A stretch of 64,000 bases of DNA. It comes from JAZNSB01 sp045590955. Its GTDB lineage: Bacteria > Pseudomonadota > Alphaproteobacteria > RF32 > CAG-239. How positions within the stretch are numbered: the first letter of the stretch is position 1; every line of letters begins with the position of its first letter. Below are positions 7,374 to 15,557 of the stretch, one piece after another. Under the pieces are notes generated by a model. The model ran no database searches. It saw nothing but the letters and a program-made list of their open reading frames with translations, and was not told the DNA's origin. A program made the position numbers and the translations under genes. The stretch spans positions 1 through 64,000 of the forward strand of contig JAZNSB010000003.1 of assembly GCA_045590955.1 (NCBI GenBank). The letters run 5' to 3'.

Positions 7374-9614
7374 TCCTACATGGTCCGGTTTTGAAATTAA
7401 ACCTTCTTCTTCCATTCTATCAATCAAAGAAGCTGCTCTGTTATATCCTATGCGAAGCCTTCTTTGTATATAGCTTGTTGAGGCTTTTTTATCAGCAAGA
7501 ACAATTTCAACAGCTTGTTTGTATAAATCGTTGTCTGAAGAAATTCCTCCAAAAGACGTATTATCAAAAACAGCAGAACTGTCTCCTGCAGAAGAAGTTT
7601 CTCCTTCTGTAATACCTTCAATATATTCGGGTTGTTTTTGTGTTTTTATAAATTCAACAACTTTTTCTATTTCTGCTTCTTTAACAAAAGCTCCGTGTAT
7701 TCTGATAGGTTTTAAACCTGCAGGCATGTATAGCATATCTCCTTTACCAAGGAGTTGTTCTGCACCTTGTTCTCCTAAAATGGTTCTACTGTCTATTTTT
7801 GATGTTACTTGGAAGGATATTCTTGCAGGGAAGTTGGCTTTTATTGTTCCTGTAATTACATCAACAGAAGGTCTTTGGGTTGACATAATCAGGTGAATAC
7901 CTGCAGCTCTGGCCATTTGAGCAAGTCTTTGAATAGCTGCTTCTACATCTTTTCTGGCAACCAACATTAGATCAGCCATTTCATCAACAACCACAACAAT
8001 GTAAGGAAGCGGAGATAAATCCATTTCTTGTTCTTCATAAATGGGAGCTCCGGTTTCTTTGTCAAAACCTGTTTGAATTGTTCTTTTATATGTTTTTCCG
8101 CTGGCTTTAATTTCTTCAACTTTTTTATTATAGCCTGTTATATTTTTAACATTTAATTTGGTCATTGCCCTATATCTGTCTTCCATTTCTTTTACAGCCC
8201 ATTTAAGGCCTATAACAGCTTTTGACGGATCTGTAATAACCGGTGTGAGCAAATGTGGAATGCCGTTATAAACAGAAAATTCAAGCATTTTTGGGTCAAT
8301 CATAATAAATTTACACTCGTCAGGTGTTTTATTAAATAAAATGGATAATATCATAGAGTTAACACCAACAGATTTACCTGATCCGGTTGTTCCGGCAACA
8401 AGTAAGTGTGGCATACCGGATAGGTCTGCATAAATATTTTTTCCACCTATATCTTTACCAAGAACCACATTTAGATTGTTTTGAGAGTTTATAAAATTAT
8501 CATCTTCAAAAAGTTCTCTTAACCACACAGTGTTTCTACTGGAATTGGGTATTTCAATACCTATTGTTTTTGAGCCAGGAATAACAGCAACCCTGACAGA
8601 TTGAACACCCATAGATCTGGCAATTTCAGGAGCAAGAACAATAACTCTGGCAATTTTTATTCCTGGAGCAGGTTCAAGTTCATATAAAGTTACAACAGGC
8701 CCCGGATTGGCTTTTACTATTTTACCTTCTACGCCAAATTCTTTTAATACGCTTTCCAATTCAAAAGATGTTTTTTCTAAGTCTTTTTGCGAAAGAGACG
8801 TAACTGAATTTTTATCTTTTGACTTTGTAAGTAATTCAAAAGATGGTTTAACATAAGAATCAACAACAGAAACAACTCTTGTTTTTTCAATAGGTTGAAC
8901 AGGTGTTTTTAATGTTTTTTCTTCTTTTTTATTTACTTTCTTTTTAGGTGTTTTGCGCTCAATTCTTGTAGGTGTTTGTCTTTTGAAAATAATGGACCAG
9001 GCAAAAAAACCTATAATCATGATTATTTTGAAAATTAAAAACAAAAATCTGTAGATGTAGTTGCAAATTTTTAACCAAAACTTGTAATTTATACCAACGG
9101 AAAAATTAAATGACAAAAAGCTTAAGAGTGAAAAAACAGTAATCAAAATATATTTGGTTAAATTTGAAGGATATAGGTTGTTAGCTAAGCTAAAAACAAA
9201 CTCTGAAATTTTATATCCGGCAAGCCCGCCTAACTTAAATAAATTAAATTCTGTTGGAATAGAGTTTAACGAAATGGAAAGCGTTAACACACCCAAAATA
9301 AAGGCAAAAAATCTTGAATAAGGACATATTAGTTCTTCTTTTTTTAAATTACTGTATCCCCAGAATAAAGGTGCAATTAAAAATATAATTAGAGAAAAAC
9401 CAAACCAATGAAGAATAAAGGTGGCAAAATTTGCTCCTGTAGGGCCAAAAAAGTTTTTTACTGGTAGAGAGTTTGAAATTAGAAAAGAACTGTCTGTAGG
9501 GTTGTAAAAAACGCAACTACCCCAACAAAAAACAACAAACATCATAATGCCAAGACCTGTTGCTTGTCTGAGTATTTGTTTAAATATGTTTTTTTGTTTT
9601 TTGCGTTTTGCCAT
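7356..9614 (-). CDS. ftsK: DNA translocase FtsK
   Basis: This 752-residue protein is the septal DNA pump that clears chromosome ends at division and activates XerCD recombination. Four to five membrane segments fill the first 210 residues, followed by a short basic linker, the alpha/beta motor with Walker A GTTGSGKSV (residues 408-416) and Walker B VVVVDEMADLM, the conserved STQRPSVDVITG, and the C-terminal gamma winged-helix domain (last 65 residues, YIQRRLRIGYNRAA) that reads polar KOPS sites. The linker is much shorter than in E. coli FtsK, as in many alphaproteobacteria. An AAGGAG site precedes the ATG. It diverges from fabD. Confidence 0.96.
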   Translation of the reverse strand: MAKRKKQKNIFKQILRQATGLGIMMFVVFCWGSCVFYNPTDSSFLISNSLPVKNFFGPTGANFATFILHWFGFSLIIFLIAPLFWGYSNLKKEELICPYSRFFAFILGVLTLSISLNSIPTEFNLFKLGGLAGYKISEFVFSLANNLYPSNLTKYILITVFSLLSFLSFNFSVGINYKFWLKICNYIYRFLFLIFKIIMIIGFFAWSIIFKRQTPTRIERKTPKKKVNKKEEKTLKTPVQPIEKTRVVSVVDSYVKPSFELLTKSKDKNSVTSLSQKDLEKTSFELESVLKEFGVEGKIVKANPGPVVTLYELEPAPGIKIARVIVLAPEIARSMGVQSVRVAVIPGSKTIGIEIPNSSRNTVWLRELFEDDNFINSQNNLNVVLGKDIGGKNIYADLSGMPHLLVAGTTGSGKSVGVNSMILSILFNKTPDECKFIMIDPKMLEFSVYNGIPHLLTPVITDPSKAVIGLKWAVKEMEDRYRAMTKLNVKNITGYNKKVEEIKASGKTYKRTIQTGFDKETGAPIYEEQEMDLSPLPYIVVVVDEMADLMLVARKDVEAAIQRLAQMARAAGIHLIMSTQRPSVDVITGTIKANFPARISFQVTSKIDSRTILGEQGAEQLLGKGDMLYMPAGLKPIRIHGAFVKEAEIEKVVEFIKTQKQPEYIEGITEGETSSAGDSSAVFDNTSFGGISSDNDLYKQAVEIVLADKKASTSYIQRRLRIGYNRAASLIDRMEEEGLISKPDHVGRREVY

Positions 9615-9730
9615 GTTTTTCTCCTTATAAACAGTGTTATTCTAATCTTTATAAATTAACATCAGATTAAAAACTTGACTTTTTTACAATAATAATTCAC
9701 CCTGTTTTTGAAACTTTTGAAAGGATATTT

Positions 9731-10684
9731 ATGACAAATGCTTTTGTTTTCCCGGGACAGGGATCTCAGTATATTGGGATGGGAAAATCTCTGTATGAAA
9801 ATTTTTCTTCTGCAAAAAATGTGTTTGAAAGAGTTAATAATGCGCTTTCTCAAAATCTTACAAAAATAATGTTTGAAGGACCGGCAAATGATTTGTCTTT
9901 AACAGCAAATACACAGCCTGCTATTATGGCTGTTTCTATGGCGGTAACAGAGGTTTTGAAAAAAGATTTTGATTACGATATTACAAAAAAAGCAAAATTT
10001 TTTGCCGGTCATTCTTTGGGAGAATATTCTGCGCTATGTGCAACTCAAATGTTTGATTTGGAAGATACAGCTAAGTTACTCAAAATAAGAGGAGAAGCAA
10101 TGCAAGAAGCTGTTCCTTTAGGGAAAGGCGGAATGGTTGCTGTTTTGGGGGTTGGTGTAAAAGATATTGGTGATTTGATAAAAAATGCTTCTGATGATAA
10201 GTTTTTTTGTGTAATGGCTAACGATAATGCCGACGGACAAGTGGTGTTGTCAGGTCATACAGAGGCAATAGACAAAGTGTGTGCTTTAGCGCCGGAATAT
10301 GGTGCAAAAAGATGTATTAAACTGCCAGTTTCTGCGCCGTTTCATAGTCCTTTGATGCAAAAAGCTGCAGAAAAAATGGCAGAAGCGTTAAACAATGTTA
10401 GAGTTTATAAACCGCTGGTACCTGTGGTTGAAAATGTTGTGGTAACACCGTTAGAAAACGAACATGAAATTATAACAAGATTAATAGAGCAGGTTGTGTG
10501 TCCGGTAAGGTGGAGAGAAACAATGACCTTTTTTGAAGAAGAAGGTATAAATAAATTTATAGAGCTTGGTGCCGGAAAGGTTTTAACAACAATAGCAAAA
10601 AGAAACATGAACAATGTAATTTGTATAAATTTAGAAAAACCGGAAGATATAGAGGTTTTTGTTAGAGGAGAAGAAAATGTTTAG
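9731..10684 (+). CDS. fabD: Malonyl-CoA:ACP transacylase
   Basis: This 317-residue enzyme moves malonyl from CoA to acyl carrier protein, supplying the extender unit for fatty acid synthesis. The nucleophile is S95 in GHSLGEYSA, the N-terminal FPGQGSQ loop forms the oxyanion hole, and the catalytic His lies in SAPFHSPLM (near residue 204). An AAAGGA site lies just upstream of the ATG. It overlaps fabG by eight bases. Unlike the common fabD-fabG-acpP-fabF order, the run stops after fabG at a strong terminator, so acpP and fabF must be elsewhere. Confidence 0.96.
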   Translation: MTNAFVFPGQGSQYIGMGKSLYENFSSAKNVFERVNNALSQNLTKIMFEGPANDLSLTANTQPAIMAVSMAVTEVLKKDFDYDITKKAKFFAGHSLGEYSALCATQMFDLEDTAKLLKIRGEAMQEAVPLGKGGMVAVLGVGVKDIGDLIKNASDDKFFCVMANDNADGQVVLSGHTEAIDKVCALAPEYGAKRCIKLPVSAPFHSPLMQKAAEKMAEALNNVRVYKPLVPVVENVVVTPLENEHEIITRLIEQVVCPVRWRETMTFFEEEGINKFIELGAGKVLTTIAKRNMNNVICINLEKPEDIEVFVRGEENV

Positions 10685-11414
10685 ATTAGACGGAAAAAAA
10701 GCTTTAGTAACCGGAGCCGCAGGCGGATTAGGCGATAAAATCGTTAGAACACTTCATTCTTTGGGAGCAACAGTTGTTTTAACAGATATGAATGCTCAAC
10801 CAATGAATGAGATTAAAGAAGATCTCAAAGAAAGAGTTTTTGTTTTTGCAGCAAATCTGTCAAACGATGAAGAAGTAAACAATATGGTAAAAAGTATTGA
10901 GGAACAAGTTGGAACAATTGATATATTGATTAACAACGCCGGGCTTACCAGAGACAATTTGTTTATGAGAATGTCTGATGAAGAGTGGCAACTTGTTTTG
11001 GATGTTAATTTAACGGCAGGTTTTAAGTTAGCACGAAAGCTGATTAGACCGATGATGAAAAACAGATGGGGAAGAATTATAGGAATAGCATCCGTTGTTG
11101 GAGCAATGGGCAATCTTGGACAAGCAAATTATGCTGCTTCAAAAGCAGGAATGGTTGCTATGAATAAATGTTTGGCTCAAGAAATTGGTTCTAGAAACAT
11201 TACTGTTAATTCTGTTGCTCCAGGGTTTATCAGAACAAAAATGACAGATGTATTGCCAGAGAATGTTAAAGAAGAATTGATGAAAAAAATTCCTTTAGCT
11301 CGACTTGGCGAGGCCCAGGATGTTGCAAATGCTGTTGCTTTTTTGGCATCTGAAGAAGCAGCATATATTACAGGACAAACAATTCACATAAATGGTGGAA
11401 TGGCAATGATTTAA
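10677..11414 (+). CDS. fabG: 3-oxoacyl-ACP reductase
   Basis: This 245-residue short-chain dehydrogenase reduces 3-oxoacyl-ACP with NADPH in fatty acid elongation. The nucleotide loop TGAAGGLG is at residues 12-19, NNAG stabilises the central sheet, and the Ser-Tyr-Lys triad is seen in ASVVGAMGNLGQANYAASK. The C-terminus ITGQTIHINGGM is typical of FabG. ATG 10677, with GAGGAG seven bases upstream, gives the normal N-terminus; an in-frame codon at 10659 would only add six residues. Cotranscribed with fabD through an eight-base overlap. Confidence 0.95.
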   Translation: MFRLDGKKALVTGAAGGLGDKIVRTLHSLGATVVLTDMNAQPMNEIKEDLKERVFVFAANLSNDEEVNNMVKSIEEQVGTIDILINNAGLTRDNLFMRMSDEEWQLVLDVNLTAGFKLARKLIRPMMKNRWGRIIGIASVVGAMGNLGQANYAASKAGMVAMNKCLAQEIGSRNITVNSVAPGFIRTKMTDVLPENVKEELMKKIPLARLGEAQDVANAVAFLASEEAAYITGQTIHINGGMAMI

Positions 11415-11431
11415 GTCAAAAAAGGTATTAA

Positions 11432-11456
11432 AAAACCCCGCATTTTGCGGGGTTTT
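11432..11456. terminator. Bidirectional Rho-independent terminator (fabG / hydA)
   Basis: A ten-bp stem (AAAACCCCGC with GCGGGGTTTT) closes a five-base loop. A T-rich run follows on the plus strand and an A-rich run precedes it, giving a T run on the minus strand, so it can end both the fab and the hyd transcripts. Confidence 0.9.
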
Positions 11457-11460
11457 GTTT

Positions 11461-13233
11461 TTATCTTTTAGCATATTTTGCTCTTGGAACATAATGCGTA
11501 TGCAATAGTTCGTGAGCTTTGCCTTTTCCTGCTTCTCCCAAAAATTCTGTATATACTTGTTTTACAGATTCATTGTGGTGAGATAATCTATTTGATGAAT
11601 TTAGATCTTCTTTTAATAGACCTTGAGCTCTTTTTGCTCTGATTTCATCTGTAATTCCTCGGGGTTTTGGTTGATCAGGAAGCATTACCCTTGGTTGTCC
11701 GCCACCGGCGATACAACCGCCACGGCAAGCCATAACCTCTACAAAGTGGTATGGAAGCTCTTCATTGTTTGCTTTTGCGTTGCGAATCTGGTCTAACACT
11801 GTTTCAACATTTTTTGCACCGTGAGCAACTGCAATACGAACCTTTGTTCCGTTAATGTCTATTTCTGCTTTTTTGATACCGTCAAGACCAACCACATCAA
11901 CAAAATCTATGTTTCCAAGCTCTTTGCCTGTTACATAAAAGTATGCGGTTCTCAATGCTGCGGTCATTACGCCGCCGGTTACTCCAAAAATGGTGCCGGC
12001 ACCGGTGTATTCTCCAAGAGGAGAATCTGCCGGTTCTTCAGGAAGTTTTCTGAAAGCAATACCGGCTTGTTTTATCATGCGACAAAGCTCTCTTGTGGTA
12101 AGAGAAACGTCAACATCTTGATAACCGGAAGAAGACATGTCTTCAGAACGCTGAATCTCCCATTTTTTGGCAGTGCAGGGCATAACCGAAATCACACGAA
12201 TGTTTGCCGGATCAAGATTCATTTTTTGAGCATAATATGTTTTTGCTAAAGCACCAACCATTGCTTGAGGTGATTTGCATGTAGAGAAGTTTGGTATCAT
12301 ATCTTGATGATATTTTTCCATAAGATCAACCCATGCAGGACAACAAGATGTCATCAACGGCAGTTTTTCAGGTTCTGATGTAAATCTTTTTACAAATTCT
12401 GTTGCTTCTTCAATAATTGTTAAGTCAGCACCAAAGTTTGTGTCAAAAACCTTGTCAAAACCAAGTCTGCGCAATGCTGCATATGTTTTTCCTGTTAAAT
12501 TTTCTCCAAAATCATAGCCGAACTCTTCGCCAATTGCTACTCTTACGGCAGGAGCAATTTGAACAATGGTTGTTATGTTTGGGTCATTTATCATGTCCCA
12601 AACTTTTTGTGTTTCGTCATATTCAACAATTGCACCTGTCGGACAGTGAGCAGAACATTGTCCACATTTTATGCAAGGGCTGTCTGCTAAAGGAATGCCA
12701 CCGGCGGCAGAAATTCTTGTGGCAAGACCTCTGTTTAAGAAGCTTAGAGCCCAAACGTTTTGTTGGTTTTGACAAACGTCTACACAGCGTCCACAAAGCA
12801 CACATTTATCTGGGTGTAAAACAATAGATTTAGTAGAATCGTCGGAAGGCAACCCTTTTACCAAAGATGGCAAATCTTCATTTTCAATACCGAAAGAGTG
12901 TGCCAAATCTTGCAATTCACAATGTCCTGAGCGCAAACACGTTAAACACTGATTAGGGTGTGCTGACAAAATAAGCTCTAAAACAGATCTGCGAACAGAA
13001 ACAATTTCTGGATCTGAGGTGATAATTTTCATTCCTTCAGCAACAGGTGTGCAACAAGATCTTAAAATTCTACCATTAACCTTTACAATGCATATACCAC
13101 AACCGGCAGAAGGGTCTACATCGGGGTGCTTACAAAGGGTTGGAATATCAATTTGAACGGTTCTTGCGGCTTCTAAAATGGTTGTACCCTCAGGAACATC
13201 TACTTCAAATTTATCAATTGTGATTTTTACCAT
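11461..13233 (-). CDS. hydA: [FeFe] hydrogenase catalytic subunit, NAD-linked trimeric type (HydA)
   Basis: This 590-residue protein holds the H-cluster that forms or oxidises H2. In order: N-terminal [2Fe-2S] domain (C34, C45, C48, C60/61), the His-ligated [4Fe-4S] motif (H92 to C105), two ferredoxin-type [4Fe-4S] clusters (C144-C154 and C187-C197), then the H domain with L1 TSCCPAW (295-301; Ala where Gly is usual), L2 MPCTAKK (351-357) and L3 with MACRGGCIAGGGQP (501-514). The small-subunit-like tail (to HELLHTHYVPR) is fused at the C-terminus. The start at 13233 has GGAGG upstream; a longer frame runs back into hydB but lacks homology. It sits one base after the hydB stop. Maturation genes hydEFG are not in the window. 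Confidence 0.95.
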   Translation of the reverse strand: MVKITIDKFEVDVPEGTTILEAARTVQIDIPTLCKHPDVDPSAGCGICIVKVNGRILRSCCTPVAEGMKIITSDPEIVSVRRSVLELILSAHPNQCLTCLRSGHCELQDLAHSFGIENEDLPSLVKGLPSDDSTKSIVLHPDKCVLCGRCVDVCQNQQNVWALSFLNRGLATRISAAGGIPLADSPCIKCGQCSAHCPTGAIVEYDETQKVWDMINDPNITTIVQIAPAVRVAIGEEFGYDFGENLTGKTYAALRRLGFDKVFDTNFGADLTIIEEATEFVKRFTSEPEKLPLMTSCCPAWVDLMEKYHQDMIPNFSTCKSPQAMVGALAKTYYAQKMNLDPANIRVISVMPCTAKKWEIQRSEDMSSSGYQDVDVSLTTRELCRMIKQAGIAFRKLPEEPADSPLGEYTGAGTIFGVTGGVMTAALRTAYFYVTGKELGNIDFVDVVGLDGIKKAEIDINGTKVRIAVAHGAKNVETVLDQIRNAKANNEELPYHFVEVMACRGGCIAGGGQPRVMLPDQPKPRGITDEIRAKRAQGLLKEDLNSSNRLSHHNESVKQVYTEFLGEAGKGKAHELLHTHYVPRAKYAKR

Positions 13234-13234
13234 A

Positions 13235-14911
13235 TTATTTTTCCTCCTTTGCTTCTTCATTAACCTTTTCCAGATATTCATTTTCATAGAAATGAAGTGT
13301 GGAAAGAACGGGGTTTGGAGCTGTTTGACCTAAACCACACAAAGAAGCTTTTTGCATTGCTGTTGCAATTTGTTTAAGTTTTTCAATGTCTTTTTTTGTT
13401 GCTTCACCGTCATTTATTTTTTTGAGCAAAGACAACATCTGTTTTCCACCAATTCTGCATGGAGCGCATTTACCACAAGATTCATCTACTGTAAAGTCAA
13501 GATAGAAACTGGCAAGCTTTACCATGTCTTGAGTGTCATCAATAACAATCATACCGCCTGAACCCATAATAGACCCAACCTCTTTTAAGGCATCATAACA
13601 AACACCAAGGTCAAGTTTGTCGGCCGGAATCACACCTCCCGAAGGGCCTCCTGTTTGTACAGCTTTTAATTTTTTACCACTGGGAACACCACCGCCAATT
13701 TCGTTTACAATTTCATTTATGGAAGTACCCATTGGAATTTCTATTAATCCGGAATGTTCAACTTGTCCGGTTAAAGCAAAAACCTTGGTTCCTTTTGAGG
13801 TTGCGGTTCCAAAAGATGCAAACCAATCGGCACCCTTTAATATAATAGAAGGAATGTTGCCCAAAGTTTCAACATTGTTTACACAACTTGGCTTGTCCCA
13901 CAATCCTTTGTTTGTAGGATAAGGAGGTCTTGGACGAGGAGTTCCTCTGTGTCCTTCTATTGAACGGATTAAAGCTGTTTCTTCTCCGCAAACAAAAGCT
14001 CCGGCACCAAGACGAATATCTATATCAAAAGAAAAGTCTGTACCCATAATGTTTTTGCCAAGCAAAAGAGTTTTTTTGCAACTTTTTATTGCTTTACTAA
14101 TTCTTTCCACGGCAAGAGGATATTCTGCTCTGATATAGAACCAACCTTGTGTTGCGCCAGTAGCATATGCAGCAATCATCATACCCTCAATAACAGCATG
14201 AGGGTCTCCCTCTAAGATACTTCTGTCCATGTATGCGCCAGGGTCTCCTTCGTCACCATTACAGATAATAAATTTTTCATCAACGGTTGGAACTTTTGCT
14301 GCAAGCTCCCACTTCATGCCGGTGGAGAATCCACCACCACCACGACCGCGTAGGCCTGATTTTTTGATTTCTTCAACAACTTGAGCCGGTGTCATGGTTT
14401 TCAAAACTTTTTCTAAAGCCAAATATCCGCCCCTGGCAATATATTCTTGAATATCTTCCGGGTTAATAAGACCGGCGTTTTGAAGAACAACCTTCTTTTG
14501 TTTTGTAAAGAAAGGCAGTTCTAAAGAAAGGATGTGTTGTTCTAATTTTTCCGGCATTTTGTATTGTTCATCTTTAACGGCAGGAACAACGTATTCTAAC
14601 ATGATTTCTTTGAGGCTTTCAGCTGTTAATCTTTTGAACAAAACATCTTTTCTGCCTTTTATTTCTACCCTAACAAGAGGTCCTTGAGCACACAAGCCCA
14701 TACAACCTGTTGGAACAAGACGTATTTTATCCTGAAGACCTTGCTCCTCAATAATAGAGCTCATTTCTGTCAAAAGGTCATCTGCACCGGAAGATTTACA
14801 TCCGGTTGAGTGGCAACAATAAAGGTGGGCAACAAAGGAATCCAGTTCGTTTTTTTTGTTTTGCGCAATTGCATGAATGTTAAATCTTGGGTCGTTTTGT
14901 AAATCTACCAT
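13235..14911 (-). CDS. hydB: Hydrogenase NADH-binding flavoprotein subunit (HydB, NuoF-like)
   Basis: This 558-residue protein is the FMN- and NADH-binding subunit of the trimeric hydrogenase. A thioredoxin-like [2Fe-2S] domain comes first (CCHSTGC near residue 33, then GCMGLCAQGP). The NuoF core follows with the glycine-rich LRGRGGGGF FMN/NADH region, CNGDEGDPGAYMDR and AGAFVCGEETALIRS. The [4Fe-4S] ligands lie in ESCGKCAPCRIGG and SLCGLGQ. The chain ends soon after, so it lacks the C-terminal two-cluster ferredoxin domain of Thermotoga-type HydB. It lies between hydC (three-base gap) and hydA (one-base gap), a tight operon. Role in electron bifurcation between NADH and ferredoxin is inferred from the family. 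Confidence 0.93.
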   Translation of the reverse strand: MVDLQNDPRFNIHAIAQNKKNELDSFVAHLYCCHSTGCKSSGADDLLTEMSSIIEEQGLQDKIRLVPTGCMGLCAQGPLVRVEIKGRKDVLFKRLTAESLKEIMLEYVVPAVKDEQYKMPEKLEQHILSLELPFFTKQKKVVLQNAGLINPEDIQEYIARGGYLALEKVLKTMTPAQVVEEIKKSGLRGRGGGGFSTGMKWELAAKVPTVDEKFIICNGDEGDPGAYMDRSILEGDPHAVIEGMMIAAYATGATQGWFYIRAEYPLAVERISKAIKSCKKTLLLGKNIMGTDFSFDIDIRLGAGAFVCGEETALIRSIEGHRGTPRPRPPYPTNKGLWDKPSCVNNVETLGNIPSIILKGADWFASFGTATSKGTKVFALTGQVEHSGLIEIPMGTSINEIVNEIGGGVPSGKKLKAVQTGGPSGGVIPADKLDLGVCYDALKEVGSIMGSGGMIVIDDTQDMVKLASFYLDFTVDESCGKCAPCRIGGKQMLSLLKKINDGEATKKDIEKLKQIATAMQKASLCGLGQTAPNPVLSTLHFYENEYLEKVNEEAKEEK

Positions 14912-14914
14912 GTT

Positions 14915-15397
14915 CTACTCCTTTGTTTCTTGAGCAAAAGTGTCTTTCCACTCTTGGATAATATCTTTAACCATGTCGGGGGTTACTCGACCATAAGTTT
15001 TTCCGTTGATAACACAAACAGGCGCAAGACCACAACAACCAACACAGCGCACACATTGTAGGTGGAACATTTTATCGTTTGTGGATTGACCTTCTTGTAT
15101 GCCAAGCTCTTTTTTAAATTCTTCTAAAACGGCATCGTTGCCTTTTAAGAAGCACGCAGTTCCTGTGCAAACAGAAATTACGGCTTTTCCAGGACTTTCA
15201 AGTTTAAACAAATTATAAAAAGTTAAAACTTCATAGACCTTTGCCAAAGGAACATTCATGTGTTCGGCAAGCTCTGCGGCGTCTTCCCAGGGAACATACC
15301 CTTTTATATCTTGGATTTCGTGGAGGGCCATAATAAGAGAACCTCTCTTTTTTGCCCATTTTTTTGCGGTTTGTACTGCAATACTTGTGTCTGTCAT
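14915..15397 (-). CDS. hydC: Hydrogenase [2Fe-2S] subunit (HydC, NuoE-like)
   Basis: This 160-residue NuoE-family protein carries one [2Fe-2S] cluster and passes electrons to the flavoprotein. The ligands are seen as C-x4-C in SVCTGTACFLKG and C-x3-C in CVGCCGLAP. The N-terminal helical bundle includes the typical HEIQDIKGYVP and KVYEVLTFYNLF. I take the ATG at 15397, giving MTDTSIAV; seven more codons upstream are possible but the ribosome site (GAAAG) is weak either way. It is the first gene of hydC-hydB-hydA; its promoter must lie in 15398-15557, shared with the divergent lptF. Confidence 0.92.
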   Translation of the reverse strand: MTDTSIAVQTAKKWAKKRGSLIMALHEIQDIKGYVPWEDAAELAEHMNVPLAKVYEVLTFYNLFKLESPGKAVISVCTGTACFLKGNDAVLEEFKKELGIQEGQSTNDKMFHLQCVRCVGCCGLAPVCVINGKTYGRVTPDMVKDIIQEWKDTFAQETKE

Positions 15398-15544
15398 ATT
15401 TTTTTCTTTCAAAATCAAAAAACAATGTGTTTTATTGTAACCGTTATTTGTTAAAATGCACTTAAATTTTTATTTTGATAAACCATTTTTTACAAAAAAA
15501 TAAGAAATTTTGTTTTTTTTAGTTTTATTATAAGAAAATGCGGT

Positions 15545-15550
15545 TATAAT
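15545..15550 (+). promoter_or_regulatory. Possible -10 element close to the lptF start
   Basis: A perfect TATAAT ends seven bases before the lptF ATG, and no Shine-Dalgarno-like sequence is present between them. No clear -35 box stands 16-18 bases upstream. If this is the real promoter, transcription would begin at or next to the ATG and the message would be leaderless. It could also be chance in AT-rich DNA. Confidence 0.3.
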
Positions 15551-15557
15551 CACTCCC

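Noticed and set aside
7356..9614. FtsK as a plasmid or ICE transfer protein
   Set aside because: Full FtsK layout with membrane domain, motor and gamma domain, beside rho and fabD; no conjugation genes.
15398..15557. FNR-type operator before the hydrogenase operon
   Set aside because: No TTGAT-N4-ATCAA-like palindrome is present; a minus-strand TACAAT exists but lacks a matching -35, so no regulator site can be claimed.
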